This document shows positions 54,459-63,194 of a stretch of DNA of 64,000 bases, one piece after another. The stretch is from Marinomonas algarum (GTDB lineage Bacteria; Pseudomonadota; Gammaproteobacteria; Pseudomonadales; Marinomonadaceae), in NCBI RefSeq assembly GCF_020532605.1, contig NZ_JAJATW010000018.1, positions 1 through 64,000 of the forward strand, in the 5' to 3' direction. Positions within the stretch are counted from its first letter, which is position 1, and every line of letters starts with the position of its first letter. Under the pieces are notes generated by a model that was not told the DNA's origin, did not search any database, and saw only the letters and a program-made list of their open reading frames with translations. Made by a program: the position numbers and the translations under genes.

Positions 54459-55828
54459 TTTTTTGCTATCTCTAGTTTTTGTCGCCTTTCCCATAAACTT
54501 TTTCTCGATATGCCCAAAGATTGTGCAAGCTGTGTTTCCGTCATGGTGCTTTGGTGCGTTTGTACGAAGTATTTTAGGTAATCATCTAGCGTGGTGCCTG
54601 TAAATGTCTTGCCCTGTTGCGTTAAGGTTGCTGTGCCTTGTTGTGTTGAACTTTGGTGGCTGGCAAGTTTGAGGTTGGCGGCTTCAACACGCTCTGGTGG
54701 GCTTAAAATGACGGCACGTTCTATGGCGTTTTCCAGTTCCCGCACATTCCCCGGCCAGTGGTGAGAACGAATGGCTTTGTCAAAAGCTCGGTTGTAGTGA
54801 TAAATAGGACGTTTGTGTTTCTGGCAGGCTTTTTCAAGCAACATTTGAGAAAGCACTGAAATGTCATCTCCTCGATCGCGAAGCGGCGGTAAGAGGAGTT
54901 CCATAACGTATAAACGATAATATAAATCTTCTCGAAATAAGCCTTGTCTCACCATGGCGATGAGGTCTCTGTGGGTGGCGGTCACAAGGCGAATGTTGAC
55001 TTTGGTCGACTGGGTAGCGCCCACTTTGCGTATCTCGCCTTCTTGTAAAACCCGCAACAGTCTTGCTTGTGCCTCAAGAGGCAGTTCACCGATTTCGTCT
55101 AGGAATAACGTGCCTTTATCCGCGGCGTAGATGAGGCCGTCATGAGATGTGCTGGCGCCTGTGAAGGCCCCCTTTTCATGGCCGAATAATTCAGATTCAA
55201 TCAAATTGTCTGGGATAGCGGCACAGTTCACGCTGATGATGGGTTGATTATGGCGGTGGCTTAAATTGTGTAATGCTTTAGCAACCAGTTCTTTACCGGT
55301 GCCCGATTCGCCACGGATGAGTACGGTAACATCTGTACCAGCAATTTTTCGCATGTCACTGAACAAGGCTTGCATCGGAGCGCATTGTCCAATAATGCCG
55401 CTGCTAGCCGTACCTAAGGTAAACGCATCCTCATCTGATTGCTGAGAGGGCGTTGCTTCATCCGTTTGAGGTGTGTCGTCATGCTGTTCGAGTGCGTTAA
55501 CGACGTGTTTCAGAACCGTCTCTGAGTCAGTTGGCAACGGCAGGTAATAAATAGCACCTTGCGCCATGCTGTCCACACCGGTGCTGAGGCTAGGCCTTGC
55601 ATCTAGAACAATACGACGCAAATGACTGGGAAGCAGGCTGCTGGCATTTTCTAAAGACGCGATGCTGTCTTGATCGATGAGTAATAAATGAAACTCAGAC
55701 CATTCGTAATAGCGATTCGCTTGTTCAATGGTTGCGCTGGTATTGACGTGAAAACCGTATCGAGACAACCACTTTTCGGATTCTTTGAGCGGTGATTGAT
55801 CTGGGCAAATGATCATGATGTTGTGCAT
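54455..55828 (-). CDS. Sigma-54-dependent activator with degenerate receiver, CbrB-like position
   Basis: This 457-residue enhancer-binding protein has a receiver-like domain (1-120), an AAA+ domain (about 145-375) and a Fis-type helix-turn-helix (about 415-455: TMTETQLAQSLGISRKSLWERR). The AAA+ part keeps GESGTGKELVAKAL (Walker A), GAFTGA for sigma-54 contact, LFLDEIGELP (Walker B) and R-fingers near FREDLYYRL. The receiver lacks the usual acidic pair (IIMIICPDQSP) and the conserved Lys (YYLPLP), so phosphorylation is doubtful, though an Asp remains in LLIDQDS. It occupies the place of cbrB between gluQRS and pcnB; no cbrA is present. The adjacent sigma-54 promoter is a probable target. Confidence 0.85.
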   Translation of the reverse strand: MHNIMIICPDQSPLKESEKWLSRYGFHVNTSATIEQANRYYEWSEFHLLLIDQDSIASLENASSLLPSHLRRIVLDARPSLSTGVDSMAQGAIYYLPLPTDSETVLKHVVNALEQHDDTPQTDEATPSQQSDEDAFTLGTASSGIIGQCAPMQALFSDMRKIAGTDVTVLIRGESGTGKELVAKALHNLSHRHNQPIISVNCAAIPDNLIESELFGHEKGAFTGASTSHDGLIYAADKGTLFLDEIGELPLEAQARLLRVLQEGEIRKVGATQSTKVNIRLVTATHRDLIAMVRQGLFREDLYYRLYVMELLLPPLRDRGDDISVLSQMLLEKACQKHKRPIYHYNRAFDKAIRSHHWPGNVRELENAIERAVILSPPERVEAANLKLASHQSSTQQGTATLTQQGKTFTGTTLDDYLKYFVQTHQSTMTETQLAQSLGISRKSLWERRQKLEIAKK

Positions 55829-55902
55829 TAAGTGTCACCTCTTGTAACTAGTGTAACGATTATACACAAGTCATTCACGTGGTCGAGTTGGAGAACACTC
55901 TG

Positions 55903-56808
55903 CTACAAAAGGTGTTGGTCTTGCTCTTCGAGCGGGATGGTTAGCGTGCCTTTGAGAGATTCAGGTGACCATTGTTGAACGGCGAATGTTAAAGCGCTTT
56001 TGATAGAGTCGGGCGTTTTATCAAACCGGATATGTAAATAGTGTAGAGCGCGAATCAGCGTTGGAAGGTGGCCGTTTTGAATGGCTTTGGCGTGATTTTG
56101 TTTGCTGATTTTATTACCGTCCCTATCGACGATCAAAGGAATATGACAAAGGTAAGGTGCCGTCCAACCAAACAAAGCATACAGGTGCAGTTGTTGCGCG
56201 GTGGTGTCAATCAGGTCAGCGCCGCGTACCAGATGTGTAATGCCTTGCAAGTGATCATCCACTACGACAGCCAGCTGGTAGGAAAAATAACCGTCTTTAC
56301 GTTTTAAGACGGGGCTGTTTTCTGCTAAAGCATGACAAAAAGAGAGGGTGCCTTGAACGGCATCTTGGCAACGGTAATGGTGTGAGCTGGTTTGCAATCG
56401 CCACGAATGCGGTTGCTCGATTGTGCTATTGCATTGGTGAGGGTGTTGGCCCTGATAGTCAGCAAGCGATTGGCGAGTGCAATTACAGGGAAAAAGAACG
56501 CCTTGGCTTCTGAGTGTGTGTAAAAAATTTTCGTAGTCGTTGGTGTGCTGACTCTGGATGCGGACAGGGCTATCTGAGACAAGCTCATAACTGTGCAGCG
56601 TGGCAAGGATTTGCTCGGCGTATTGGGCTTTACAGCGCGTGCCATCGACATCTTCAAGGCGAACGATCCATTCGCCTTGGTATTTTTTCGCATCCAAATA
56701 ACTTGCCAGAGCACTGACAAGCGAGCCAAAATGAAGTGGGCCGGTCGGCGAAGGTGCGAAACGGCCACGATAAGCGACTAAGCGGTTGTTTGTATGGTTT
56801 GCAACCAA
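55903..56808 (-). CDS. gluQ: Glutamyl-queuosine tRNA(Asp) synthetase
   Basis: This 301-residue truncated glutamyl-tRNA synthetase relative attaches glutamate to queuosine in tRNA-Asp. It shows RGRFAPSPTGPLHFGSLVSALASYLDAK (HIGH region), WIVRLEDVDGTRCK, a cysteine cluster for zinc (FPCNCTRQSL with HQC) and a KMSKS-like DGNKISKQNHA. It lacks the anticodon-binding domain, as all members do. The start is TTG at 56808, 2 bases beyond the dksA stop. dksA-gluQ is a conserved pair. Confidence 0.93.
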   Translation of the reverse strand: MVANHTNNRLVAYRGRFAPSPTGPLHFGSLVSALASYLDAKKYQGEWIVRLEDVDGTRCKAQYAEQILATLHSYELVSDSPVRIQSQHTNDYENFLHTLRSQGVLFPCNCTRQSLADYQGQHPHQCNSTIEQPHSWRLQTSSHHYRCQDAVQGTLSFCHALAENSPVLKRKDGYFSYQLAVVVDDHLQGITHLVRGADLIDTTAQQLHLYALFGWTAPYLCHIPLIVDRDGNKISKQNHAKAIQNGHLPTLIRALHYLHIRFDKTPDSIKSALTFAVQQWSPESLKGTLTIPLEEQDQHLL

Positions 56809-56810
56809 GC

Positions 56811-57245
56811 CTAACCGCCGATTTGTTTCTCTTTGATTTCAGCAAGTGTTTTGCAGTCAATACACATGGTCGCAGTCGGGCGCGCCTCTAAGCGACGAAT
56901 GCCGATCTCAATACCGCACTCTTCACAGAAACCGTAGTCGTCTGCTTCAATCAGCTCGATGGTTTGAGAGATTTTTTTAACCAGCTTGCGTTCACGATCA
57001 CGAGCGCGCAACTCCAAGCTAAATTCTTCTTCTTGGCTTGCTCTGTCGTTTGGGTCTGCGTAGTTAACGGCTTCTTCTTTTAAGTGATTGACCGTGCGAT
57101 CAACCTCTTCCATAAGGTTTTGCTTCCAGTTGAGAAGGATGCTTTTAAAGTGCGCCAACTGGTTCTCGTTCATGTATTCTTCACCGTCCTTCGCAACGTA
57201 AGGGGTAAAGTCTTTCATTAATGATTCAGGATTCATTTTTGGCAT
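56811..57245 (-). CDS. dksA: RNA polymerase-binding transcription factor DksA
   Basis: This 144-residue factor acts with ppGpp to repress rRNA and activate amino-acid promoters. It has the coiled coil (about 30-105) with the acidic tip motif DPNDRASQEEE, and the zinc finger C-x2-C-x17-C-x2-C (CEECGIEIGIRRLEARPTATMC, split here by 17 residues). The start at 57245 is preferred by AGG spacing; an ATG at 57251 adds two residues. gluQ follows directly. It is divergent from an aminotransferase gene at 57413. Confidence 0.95.
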   Translation of the reverse strand: MPKMNPESLMKDFTPYVAKDGEEYMNENQLAHFKSILLNWKQNLMEEVDRTVNHLKEEAVNYADPNDRASQEEEFSLELRARDRERKLVKKISQTIELIEADDYGFCEECGIEIGIRRLEARPTATMCIDCKTLAEIKEKQIGG

Positions 57246-57412
57246 TAGCATTGCCTCACTTCGCAGGTTTCCGCTGTGGTAACCTGTAACCGATAAATAG
57301 GGTGGGTTAATTTTCGGGCGGAAACTTATCAGATAACGTCACGCTTAACCACTTTTTTGTACAAATTGTCGCTATATTTTTAAAACAGCAGAGAAAAGGC
57401 AGAGAAAACGCA

Positions 57413-58585
57413 ATGGAAAAGCATCAGTTAGCAACACGTGTCGATCATATCGCACCTTTTCAAGTCATGGTGGTATTAACCCGAGCAAAAGAGCTGGCGT
57501 CACAGGGTGAGGATGTCATTCATTTAGAGGTAGGAGAGCCGGATTTTGTCGCCGTTGACGCGGTGGCTAATGCGGGTGTTGCCGCGATTCAAGCGGGTCA
57601 TACAGGTTATACGGCCGCAACTGGCTTGCCCGAATTAAAGCAAGCGATCAGTCACGACTATCAAACACGATACGGGGTTAATGTCGCGCCTGAGCGCATT
57701 ATTGTGACACCGGGTGCGTCTGGGGCATTATTGCTGATGGCCTCTTTGATGGCGAACCCTGGTGATGATGTGCTGATGCCTGACCCTTGTTACCCATGCA
57801 ATCGTCATTTTTTGATTCAAACCGGTGCCAATGCCCGTTTAGTTGAAACACGGCCTGAAGAAGGCTTTGAAATGGATTTGTCTTCCTTAGAAAGCCACTG
57901 GAGTGATACCACTTCTGGCTTATGGCTGGCTTCTCCCTCGAATCCAACCGGTGCGGTTTTAAGTAAGGCGTACATCAGTGAAGCGTGGCGAAAAGTTCAA
58001 GCATTGGGTGGTCATTTGTTGGTTGATGAAATTTATCAAGGGCTGGTCTATGAGGGAGACGATTTCTCCGCTTTGTCCATTGCCGAAGACATTTTTGTGA
58101 TTAACAGCTTCTCAAAATATTTCGCGATGACGGGCTGGCGTTTAGGTTGGCTCGTGGTGCCAGAGTGGGCGATTGAAGGGGCGACAAAGTTAGCGCAAAA
58201 TTTGTTTATTTCTGCACCAACGGTATCGCAACACGCTGCAATTCGAGCTTTTCAACCCGATGTATTGGCGGAGTGTGAAGCGCGTCGACAAACATTAAAT
58301 GCTCGTCGTCTCGTATTGCTAGAAGGATTAAAAGCGATCGGATTGCCGATTGTGGCGCCGGCACAAGGTGCTTTTTATGTTTACGTGGATGTGTCGAATA
58401 TTACAGATGATGCTATGTCGTGGTGCCTAGCGTTACTGGAAAAAGAGCATGTTGCGCTCACACCCGGTGCCGACTTTGGCGTTAAAGACGCTCATAAATA
58501 CGTACGCTTTGCTTATACTTGCGATGAAGCGCGTTTAAAAGAGGCTTTGGTGCGTATTGCGCGCTTTATATCGGAGTCGCGTTAG
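57413..58585 (+). CDS. PLP-dependent class I/II aminotransferase
   Basis: This 390-residue fold-type I enzyme shows HLEVGEPDF at 36-44, IIVTPGASGALLLMASLMANPGDDVLMPDPCYPCN (cofactor pocket), LASPSNPTGAV and the Schiff-base lysine in NSFSKYFAMTGWRLGWLV, followed by FYVYVDVSN and the C-terminal R in VRFAYTCDEARL. It belongs to the aspartate/alanine aminotransferase group. The exact amino acid is not predictable. It converges on lptG. Confidence 0.88.
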   Translation: MEKHQLATRVDHIAPFQVMVVLTRAKELASQGEDVIHLEVGEPDFVAVDAVANAGVAAIQAGHTGYTAATGLPELKQAISHDYQTRYGVNVAPERIIVTPGASGALLLMASLMANPGDDVLMPDPCYPCNRHFLIQTGANARLVETRPEEGFEMDLSSLESHWSDTTSGLWLASPSNPTGAVLSKAYISEAWRKVQALGGHLLVDEIYQGLVYEGDDFSALSIAEDIFVINSFSKYFAMTGWRLGWLVVPEWAIEGATKLAQNLFISAPTVSQHAAIRAFQPDVLAECEARRQTLNARRLVLLEGLKAIGLPIVAPAQGAFYVYVDVSNITDDAMSWCLALLEKEHVALTPGADFGVKDAHKYVRFAYTCDEARLKEALVRIARFISESR

Positions 58586-58626
58586 AATATTGAGAATAGC
58601 GTGATGAGTAACAACGCAGGGGCAAA

Positions 58627-59688
58627 CTAACCTCTGCGCCTTACTAAAATAAGCCCAGCAACCAAACAAATCACGATAGGAATGCTGACACCAATTACTG
58701 GCGGGAAGTTGACCGCAACGCTCATACGGCCAAATAAGTTGAGCGCATTTTGAAAGGCCAGCCCAATAATCACGCCAGTGAAAATTCGCCCACCCATAGT
58801 GGAAGAGCGTAGCGGTCCAAACACGCTGGATAGGGCGACTAACACTAGGGCCAATGAAGCAATAGGGCGCAAGGCAGTAATCCAAAATTCCAACTCATAA
58901 GGCGAGCCATCCAAGTTTTGCTGATTCAAATAGGTTTGATAGCTGTGTAGCTCACTTAAAGACAAGGTGTCTGGTTCCTGTGAAGCAAGGAATAAGTGTT
59001 CGGGCTTGATGCTGACGTCCCAGCTGACATGGTTTGTGCTGATTTTATCGATACGATCAGGAAAAAACTGTGTTTCGGTTACCTGATTGAGTTGCCATCG
59101 TGAACCCTCAATATGCTGAGCGGTGGCAGCGGTACGAATGGCGGTCAGTGTTTGTCCTTCAGGAGAAAAGATTTCTACATTATAGAGCGTACCGTCTTTA
59201 TCTGCGGCATCGATGTAGACAATGTCTTTATCGGCTTTTAACCAGACGCCCCCAGTCAAAGAGAAGGTGCCGGCTTCTTGATCTTGAAACTTCTCGATTA
59301 AGTTGGCTTTTTGTCCTGCAACGGGTGCGACAAATTCGGAAATCCCCATGCCAAGTAAAGAAACCAACAGAATAGGTTGGCAAGCGGCCAAGCCAATACG
59401 CCAAATAGGCATGCCTGCAGCTCGCATGACCGTCAGTTCAGAGGTGGCTGCTAATGTACCCAACCCCATTAAAGTGCCAATCAAAGAAGCAACAGGGATG
59501 TATTCAGCAAGCTTGCCGGGCAAGCGATATAAGATCACTTGCATCAAAGATTGAATGGTGTAATTGTCGTTGACTTTTTTGATTTGCTCAATAAATGTCA
59601 GAGCAAAATCCAAACCTAATAAAACAACAGCAACGACTAAAAATGACCATAAGACACTACTGGCGATGTATTTATCAATCTTACTCAT
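58627..59688 (-). CDS. lptG: LPS export permease LptG
   Basis: This 353-residue inner-membrane subunit of the LptB2FG transporter extracts lipopolysaccharide from the inner membrane. It has six helices (three near 10-120, three near 270-350) around a periplasmic beta-jellyroll (about 130-260). The opening MSKIDKYIASSVLWSFLVVAVVLLGL and TLMGLGTLAATSELTVMRAAGMPIWRI, the coupling-helix region, are typical. It overlaps lptF by 4 bases. Confidence 0.95.
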   Translation of the reverse strand: MSKIDKYIASSVLWSFLVVAVVLLGLDFALTFIEQIKKVNDNYTIQSLMQVILYRLPGKLAEYIPVASLIGTLMGLGTLAATSELTVMRAAGMPIWRIGLAACQPILLVSLLGMGISEFVAPVAGQKANLIEKFQDQEAGTFSLTGGVWLKADKDIVYIDAADKDGTLYNVEIFSPEGQTLTAIRTAATAQHIEGSRWQLNQVTETQFFPDRIDKISTNHVSWDVSIKPEHLFLASQEPDTLSLSELHSYQTYLNQQNLDGSPYELEFWITALRPIASLALVLVALSSVFGPLRSSTMGGRIFTGVIIGLAFQNALNLFGRMSVAVNFPPVIGVSIPIVICLVAGLILVRRRG

Positions 59689-60812
59689 GATGTGTACTGC
59701 TCATTTGCGTCGGTAAGGGGAAGCTTCGCTTTGCGACGTGCAAAAACCTGATTATATTGGGCAAATAATACAGCGCCCACCAGAGTAAAGAGGCCATGGA
59801 TCCACCATAAACCCAGTTCAATGGGAATCTTGCCTTTCTCCAGCCCTGTTCGTCCCCAGATCAGAAGCGCAATGTATAAAATCATCAGCAAAATGGCGGG
59901 TAACATTTTAAAGAACCGTCCTTGCCTTGGGTTTACTTGGCTTAATGACAGACCAATAATCGCCAGAATAGGAATAATAACGACCAAAGAAATACGCCAT
60001 TGAAGTTCGACTTTATCCATTAGGTCGTCGCTCTCTATTAGACTGAGCGTGCTTTTCGTATAAGGGTCGTCAATCGCACGGCTTTCTTGTGTCTCCATTC
60101 GTACTGCGTAGGTATCAAATTGTGTGATGCTGTATTCTGTGGTGCCAGGTTTCCCCTCATAACGAGTGCCATTTTTAAAAACGAGATAATTTTGGTTGCC
60201 TTCTGAACTGATGCGTATTTGTTCGGCGTAATCGGCAAACATTTGTGTGGGAACATTACCTTCTTTTTTACGTATCACATCGGAAAGAAATATTTGGTTC
60301 ATCCAGCCTTCTTCTGGGGTAAAGCTGTCAATGTAGGTGGTGCGTTGACCACTGCCTTCAAAGCGGCCTGGTATTAAAAAGTCAAAGGCGGACAGTTGAT
60401 CTTGTGCTTGAGACGCTTCGGCTGCACGGTATTCACTGAAAGGCGCCAGCCAAAAGTTGATGGTGCCACTCGCAAAGCTGATTAGACCCGCAATACCAAG
60501 AGTATAAGCCGCCAATTTGAGCTTGCTGACACCGCTAGAAAACAGCACCGACATTTCGTTTTCGATGTATAAACGGCCAAAAGCCAGCAGTAATGATAGA
60601 AAAAATGCTAATGGTAAAATCATTTGTACAAAGCTGGGAATATGGTAGCCCAAAATGACAAAGAGAAACTCAAAGGTCATTTTTCCTTCTGCCACACGTC
60701 CCAAATAACTAGAGAAACGGCCACTCAGAATAACGAGTAACAAAATTAGCGTCACGCCTGCTGTTGACACCAGCACTTCTTTCGCTAAGTATCTGAATAG
60801 TCTCAAAGTCAC
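59685..60812 (-). CDS. lptF: LPS export permease LptF
   Basis: This 375-residue partner of LptG has six membrane helices and a periplasmic jellyroll (about 130-265). LLLAFGRLYIENEMSVLFSSGVSKLKL is the coupling-helix region, and IFRYLAKEVLVSTAGVTLILLLVILSGRFSSYLGRVAEGK resembles the family start (here LRLFRYLAKE). It is divergent from pepA, as in most gammaproteobacteria. Confidence 0.95.
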   Translation of the reverse strand: MTLRLFRYLAKEVLVSTAGVTLILLLVILSGRFSSYLGRVAEGKMTFEFLFVILGYHIPSFVQMILPLAFFLSLLLAFGRLYIENEMSVLFSSGVSKLKLAAYTLGIAGLISFASGTINFWLAPFSEYRAAEASQAQDQLSAFDFLIPGRFEGSGQRTTYIDSFTPEEGWMNQIFLSDVIRKKEGNVPTQMFADYAEQIRISSEGNQNYLVFKNGTRYEGKPGTTEYSITQFDTYAVRMETQESRAIDDPYTKSTLSLIESDDLMDKVELQWRISLVVIIPILAIIGLSLSQVNPRQGRFFKMLPAILLMILYIALLIWGRTGLEKGKIPIELGLWWIHGLFTLVGAVLFAQYNQVFARRKAKLPLTDANEQYTS

Positions 60813-60933
60813 CTCTGGATCAATTTGCCTTTTAAAGCGTAGAGTTGATTACACGTCTAAAGCCCCCATTATCTCGTGGTAAGAAGGACATTATCCAGTT
60901 TTTTTTAAAAAGTTATTTATTGAGGGTTTTTTC

Positions 60934-62391
60934 ATGAATATGGCGTTATTTGATCGTTTATCCACCGCGCAAGCCGATTTGCTTGTGGCGTTTGTTCCTA
61001 GTGAAGGCGAACTGCCTGCATCGACCGCTTGGATCGACGAAAATGCCAATGGGCAAGTTACTCAGCTTCGTGACAGCGGTGTGTTTAAAGGTGGTCTTGC
61101 TCAAACACTGCTGTTACCGGGTGTGTCGCAAGCGTTTGCACAGGCTGTATTGTTAGTGGGCACCGGTAAAGAGACCGCATTAAGCGACATGCAGGCACGT
61201 AAAGTGATTGCCGCGGTGGCTGCGCAAATCAAAACTTTGCCTTTTCCTTCCGTGGCCATTGCCAATGACGAGCTTGCTGTTAAGAATCGTAGCGCATCAG
61301 ATGTGCTGACCTTAGTTGCACAGTGGGTCAATGAAGGTTTTTATAACTTCCTTGGCTTCAAGAAAGACGACGCTGAAAAAGTCACAAAAGTGAGCACGAT
61401 CCAATTACAGGGTACAGATGAAGCGGCTTTGGCCATTGGCACAGCAACGGCAAAAGGTTCGGCCTTTGCGCGTCAGTTAGGAAACTTACCAGGCAATGTG
61501 TGTACGCCGAGCTATTTAGCGTCTCAAGCGCAACAATTAGGTGAAGATTACAGCATAGGCGTTGAATTATTAGACGAAGCCAAAATGGAAGAAGTGGGCA
61601 TGGAGTGTCTTCTGTCCGTTGGCCGAGGCAGCGCTGAGCCAAGCTACCTGATTGTGATGCATTACCGAGGCGGTGATGAAGGCGATGCGCCTCATGTCTT
61701 ACTTGGTAAAGGCATTACCTTTGATACCGGCGGTATTTCATTAAAACCGGGTCCAAAAATGGACGAAATGAAATACGACATGTGTGGTGCAGCCAGTGTG
61801 TTCGGTACTATGAAGGCCATTTGTGAACTCAAGCCAAAGGTTAACTTCACTGCGGTGATTGCGGCCGCAGAAAATATGCCAAGTAGCTGTGCAACCAAGC
61901 CGGGTGATGTCGTAAAAACGTTATCAGGTCAAACGGTAGAGATTTTAAATACCGATGCGGAAGGTCGTTTGGTTTTGTGTGATGCGTTAACGTATATTGA
62001 GCGTTTCAAGCCAAAATCTGTTGTCGACATTGCTACCTTAACAGGCGCCTGTGTGGTTGCACTGGGCAGCGTAAATTCCGGTATGTACGCCAACAATGAC
62101 GACCTCGCGGTAGAGCTTAAAACGGCCAGCCAAGCGTCTGCAGATAAAATTTGGCAAATGCCTTTAGATGAAGAATACCAGCAGCAATTAGACAGCAACT
62201 TTGCCGACATCGGTAACATTGGTGGACCAGAAGCCGGTTCTGTTACCGCAGCGTGTTTCTTGTCGCGTTTTACGGGCTCTTACTCTTGGGCGCATTTGGA
62301 CATTGCTGGTACAGCGTGGTCCGGCGGTGCTGCAAAAGGCGCGAGTGGTCGTCCTGTCGCCTTGTTGACGCGTTACCTACTTAATAAGTAA
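60934..62391 (+). CDS. pepA: Leucyl aminopeptidase PepA
   Basis: This 485-residue hexameric zinc/manganese peptidase removes N-terminal residues from peptides; in E. coli it is also a DNA-binding protein in carAB control and Xer recombination. The catalytic block is VLLGKGITFDTGGISLKPGPKMDEMKYDMCGAA, followed by NTDAEGRLVL, the M17 family signature. A GAGG lies 8 bases before the ATG. The carAB operon in this window may be one regulatory target if the DNA-binding role is conserved, which is inference. Confidence 0.96.
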   Translation: MNMALFDRLSTAQADLLVAFVPSEGELPASTAWIDENANGQVTQLRDSGVFKGGLAQTLLLPGVSQAFAQAVLLVGTGKETALSDMQARKVIAAVAAQIKTLPFPSVAIANDELAVKNRSASDVLTLVAQWVNEGFYNFLGFKKDDAEKVTKVSTIQLQGTDEAALAIGTATAKGSAFARQLGNLPGNVCTPSYLASQAQQLGEDYSIGVELLDEAKMEEVGMECLLSVGRGSAEPSYLIVMHYRGGDEGDAPHVLLGKGITFDTGGISLKPGPKMDEMKYDMCGAASVFGTMKAICELKPKVNFTAVIAAAENMPSSCATKPGDVVKTLSGQTVEILNTDAEGRLVLCDALTYIERFKPKSVVDIATLTGACVVALGSVNSGMYANNDDLAVELKTASQASADKIWQMPLDEEYQQQLDSNFADIGNIGGPEAGSVTAACFLSRFTGSYSWAHLDIAGTAWSGGAAKGASGRPVALLTRYLLNK

Positions 62392-62416
62392 GGTTTTTAT
62401 AGGCAATATTGGTTAT

Positions 62417-62446
62417 AAAGCAGCGGCTTTTGGTCGCTGCTTTTTT
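62417..62446 (+). terminator. Intrinsic terminator after pepA
   Basis: The stem AAAGCAGCG/CGCTGCTTT with a 9-base loop is followed by six T residues, 25 bases past the pepA stop. Confidence 0.88.
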
Positions 62447-62620
62447 ATTGGGTGGCGTCATGCCTATTGTGAAAACAGGTAGACGTCAGTGTCATGTTTT
62501 GGCTTCTGTGGCAGAGGGTGGACTTTTGTGTTTTTCAATGCGAAAGTTAATAGACACAAATAACGAGCTGGACAGTGTTTCTGCGCAGCGTTTTTCGTCT
62601 TCCTATTGTTGGTTTTTCTT

Positions 62621-63103
62621 ATGTCAGATCTAGCGGCGTCTCATGACGAGGGTACTTTTGAACCAGATGAAGAAACCTTGATGTCCGCGCTACGGAATCA
62701 AGACGATATTCCCATCTTAATGGATATCGTTCGTGACTCTGAGGGTTTTACGAGTGGACAAGAAACCCATTTACGACATTCCATTGATGAAGCACCGCAT
62801 GAGTCACCTGTAGAGGTTTCTCAAGAGGAAGACCAGGAGCAAAAATACGCATCACCAGAGGTAGAAGAGTCTGAGAACGCTACTGTTTCTGAGGCTACCC
62901 CCAAATCGTCGCTTTCCCTTTCACAAGAGCAAGTGACGCTCGCTATTCATAGCGCGATGGAAAAACACTTGCCGACCTTTATGGCGACGCTGGTGGAAGA
63001 GGTTATGCAAGAGTTACATGCTCAGAGCGCTTCGTCAGACACGGCGTTAACACCCGATCAAGATCCGACCCACCGTACGACAGAACAAGGGCAAATGCCT
63101 TAA
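62621..63103 (+). CDS. Acidic hypothetical protein between pepA and valS
   Basis: This 160-residue, strongly acidic protein has a helix-forming start (LAASHDE, then EETLMSALRNQDDIPILMDIV), a disordered Glu/Ser-rich middle (about 55-100) and an amphipathic C-terminal helix (SLSLSQEQVTLAIHSAMEKHLPTFMATLVEEVMQELHAQ). The start at 62621 is chosen over 62606 because it gives MSDLAASHDE; neither has a strong ribosome binding site. Pseudomonas carries holC and a small acidic protein between pepA and valS. The present gene may match the second. No function is assigned. Confidence 0.6.
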   Translation: MSDLAASHDEGTFEPDEETLMSALRNQDDIPILMDIVRDSEGFTSGQETHLRHSIDEAPHESPVEVSQEEDQEQKYASPEVEESENATVSEATPKSSLSLSQEQVTLAIHSAMEKHLPTFMATLVEEVMQELHAQSASSDTALTPDQDPTHRTTEQGQMP

Positions 63104-63194
63104 TTAAATGGCCGTTGTTCTTTATCTTGTTCTGACAAGGTATAATTTTTGTTATTCAACATTGACCGCTACTTAAGAGCCTAAAGACATCACA

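Noticed and set aside
54375-54581. 68-residue frame on the plus strand at the activator/gap border
   Set aside because: Phe/Cys/Leu-rich composition, no ribosome binding site, and overlap with the activator gene and the sigma-54 enhancer region.
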